Assembly: GCA_022567055.1 (NCBI GenBank)
Contig: JADFHU010000300.1
Location: 1-6,900 of the forward strand
Direction: 5' to 3'
DNA: 6,900 nucleotides
DNA from: Planctomycetota bacterium
GTDB taxonomy: Bacteria > Planctomycetota > Phycisphaerae > Sedimentisphaerales > Anaerobacaceae
A program made the translations under genes and the position numbers. How positions within the stretch are numbered: the first letter of the stretch is position 1; every line of letters begins with the position of its first letter. Shown here piece after piece: positions 6,080 through 6,900 of the stretch. The notes under the pieces are model-generated. The model was given only the letters and a program-made list of their open reading frames with translations, made no database searches and was not told the origin of the DNA.

Positions 6080-6900
6080 TTACCGAGTGACGGCAATGGC
6101 GTCGAGCAAGGTGCCGTCTTCACGCCGTGCAATCTCGAGGGTGTGGGTTCCCGCGGAGAGGGTGAAATCAACCACACTGTTGCCATCGTCACTGCTGTGA
6201 ACTACGTCCCAATGCCAGGCGTCGCCGTTTGAGATGTCGTTAAAGCGGACCCAGCCACTGGCATGGTTCGTGGTGTTGGTCGCCATGCCCGGGATCCGGA
6301 TCCAGAAGGAATTGCTTCCACCCGTGATGATCACACGAATGGCAAGCTGGTACACACCGTCCTCAGGTACAGTAAGGGAATACGTCGCAACGCCGTCTGC
6401 GGGAGGATTGCCGTTCTCGTCTCCAATGCCGTCCACTGTGCCGATATGCTGACCTGCGGAGGCAGTGGGACTATCCGAGAACACCTGCAGCGGCGCGGTA
6501 ATCTGACCCGATTCGGCCTCGAACCACGTCAGCACCTGCGCTCCCGATTCCGCAGCGTCTCCCTCGAGCTGGATGTCGTCCACATACAAAACGCCTTTGG
6601 CGCCGGCACCCTCAATGCCGATCGTCAGGCTCCGGACCTGCGTCAGATCCGTCCCCAGGGCGCTCAGGTCAATATTCCATTGGGTCCACGCATCCCAGCC
6701 GGGAGGCAGGGTCCCAGGATCTTCCTGATAAACCACCTTGGTGTCGTTGACCTTGACATAAAGTCGACCGTTGCCGGTGTTTTCGGCCCCTCTGCTGAAT
6801 GAAAGCACCAGGGTTTTGACACCGGATCGACTCCAATCCATGGGAGCATCGAAGGTACGCGTCGCCTCTGAAACTGCGGCGGCGCTGTTGTCGAAGTCGA
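6080..6900 (-). CDS. Exported carbohydrate-binding-like protein, C-terminal part (N-terminus beyond right edge)
   Basis: The frame is open from the right edge to the TAA at 6082-6080, giving 272 visible residues. The ATG at 6841 is internal, because the coding frame and domain continue upstream of it (DFDNSAAAVSEATRTFDAP). Residues about 1-115 form a jelly-roll module of a type frequent in planctomycete LamG proteins, with GVKTLVLSFSRG, GRLYVKVNDTKVVY, WNIDLSALG and VLYVDDIQLEG. Residues about 122-272 form a second beta-sandwich resembling CBM6/CBM35-type galactose-binding folds: WFEAESG, GVATYSLTVPEDGVYQLAIRV, SNSFWIRIPG, WHWDVVH and GTHTLEIARREDGTLLDAIAV. It ends right after this module without a sorting tail. 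Binding of glycans is inferred from the fold family; the ligand is unknown. A probable terminator follows. The missing N-terminal part may hold a signal peptide, LamG domains or an enzyme. Confidence 0.88.
   Translation of the reverse strand, partial: DFDNSAAAVSEATRTFDAPMDWSRSGVKTLVLSFSRGAENTGNGRLYVKVNDTKVVYQEDPGTLPPGWDAWTQWNIDLSALGTDLTQVRSLTIGIEGAGAKGVLYVDDIQLEGDAAESGAQVLTWFEAESGQITAPLQVFSDSPTASAGQHIGTVDGIGDENGNPPADGVATYSLTVPEDGVYQLAIRVIITGGSNSFWIRIPGMATNTTNHASGWVRFNDISNGDAWHWDVVHSSDDGNSVVDFTLSAGTHTLEIARREDGTLLDAIAVTR

Noticed and set aside
6263..6802. 179-residue plus-strand reading frame opposite the carbohydrate-binding gene
   Set aside because: Shadow of the minus-strand coding region, with low-complexity and non-protein-like composition.

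Overview
The window looks like chromosomal DNA from a member of the Planctomycetota-Verrucomicrobiota-Chlamydiota group, most likely a planctomycete of the Phycisphaerae/Sedimentisphaerales type. The basis is protein architecture recalled from known families: a secreted LamG + fibronectin-like + discoidin-like protein, a pseudo-methyltransferase/PQQ-like propeller protein, and exported jelly-roll/CBM modules. All are typical of these sediment and polysaccharide-degrading bacteria. Base composition is moderately GC-rich. No rRNA, tRNA, CRISPR, transposase or phage gene is visible, so the taxonomic call is an inference.

All four genes lie on the minus strand, so transcription runs from right to left. 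From the right edge: (1) 6900-6080 is the C-terminal part of a large exported protein with two carbohydrate-binding-like modules. Its N-terminus lies outside the window. (2) 6062-6019 is a strong hairpin just after its stop codon, probably a terminator. (3) About 5935-5680 is a decayed, frameshifted piece of another exported-protein module. (4) 5613-4471 is an exported aspartic protease with two DTG lobes. (5) A 114-base gap holds a long symmetric imperfect hairpin at 4416-4378. (6) 4356-1561 is a 931-residue exported protein with a degenerate methyltransferase-like domain followed by PQQ-like beta-propeller blades. (7) A 224-base leader at 1560-1337 has candidate promoters and three GGAGG motifs. 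(8) 1333-1 is the N-terminal part of a LamG/discoidin protein whose C-terminus lies beyond the left edge.

All four proteins are exported or expected to be. Two of them carry glycan-binding folds, one is a predicted protease and one is a propeller scaffold or binding protein. A shared role in the cell envelope or in outside-cell polysaccharide handling is plausible but not shown. The large gaps and candidate internal promoters argue against one tight operon. I did not find a defence system, biosynthetic cluster or other clearly new multi-gene system. The most notable items are the double-DTG protease, the loss of the SAM-binding loop in the exported methyltransferase-like domain, the decayed module upstream of the protease, and the two intergenic hairpins.
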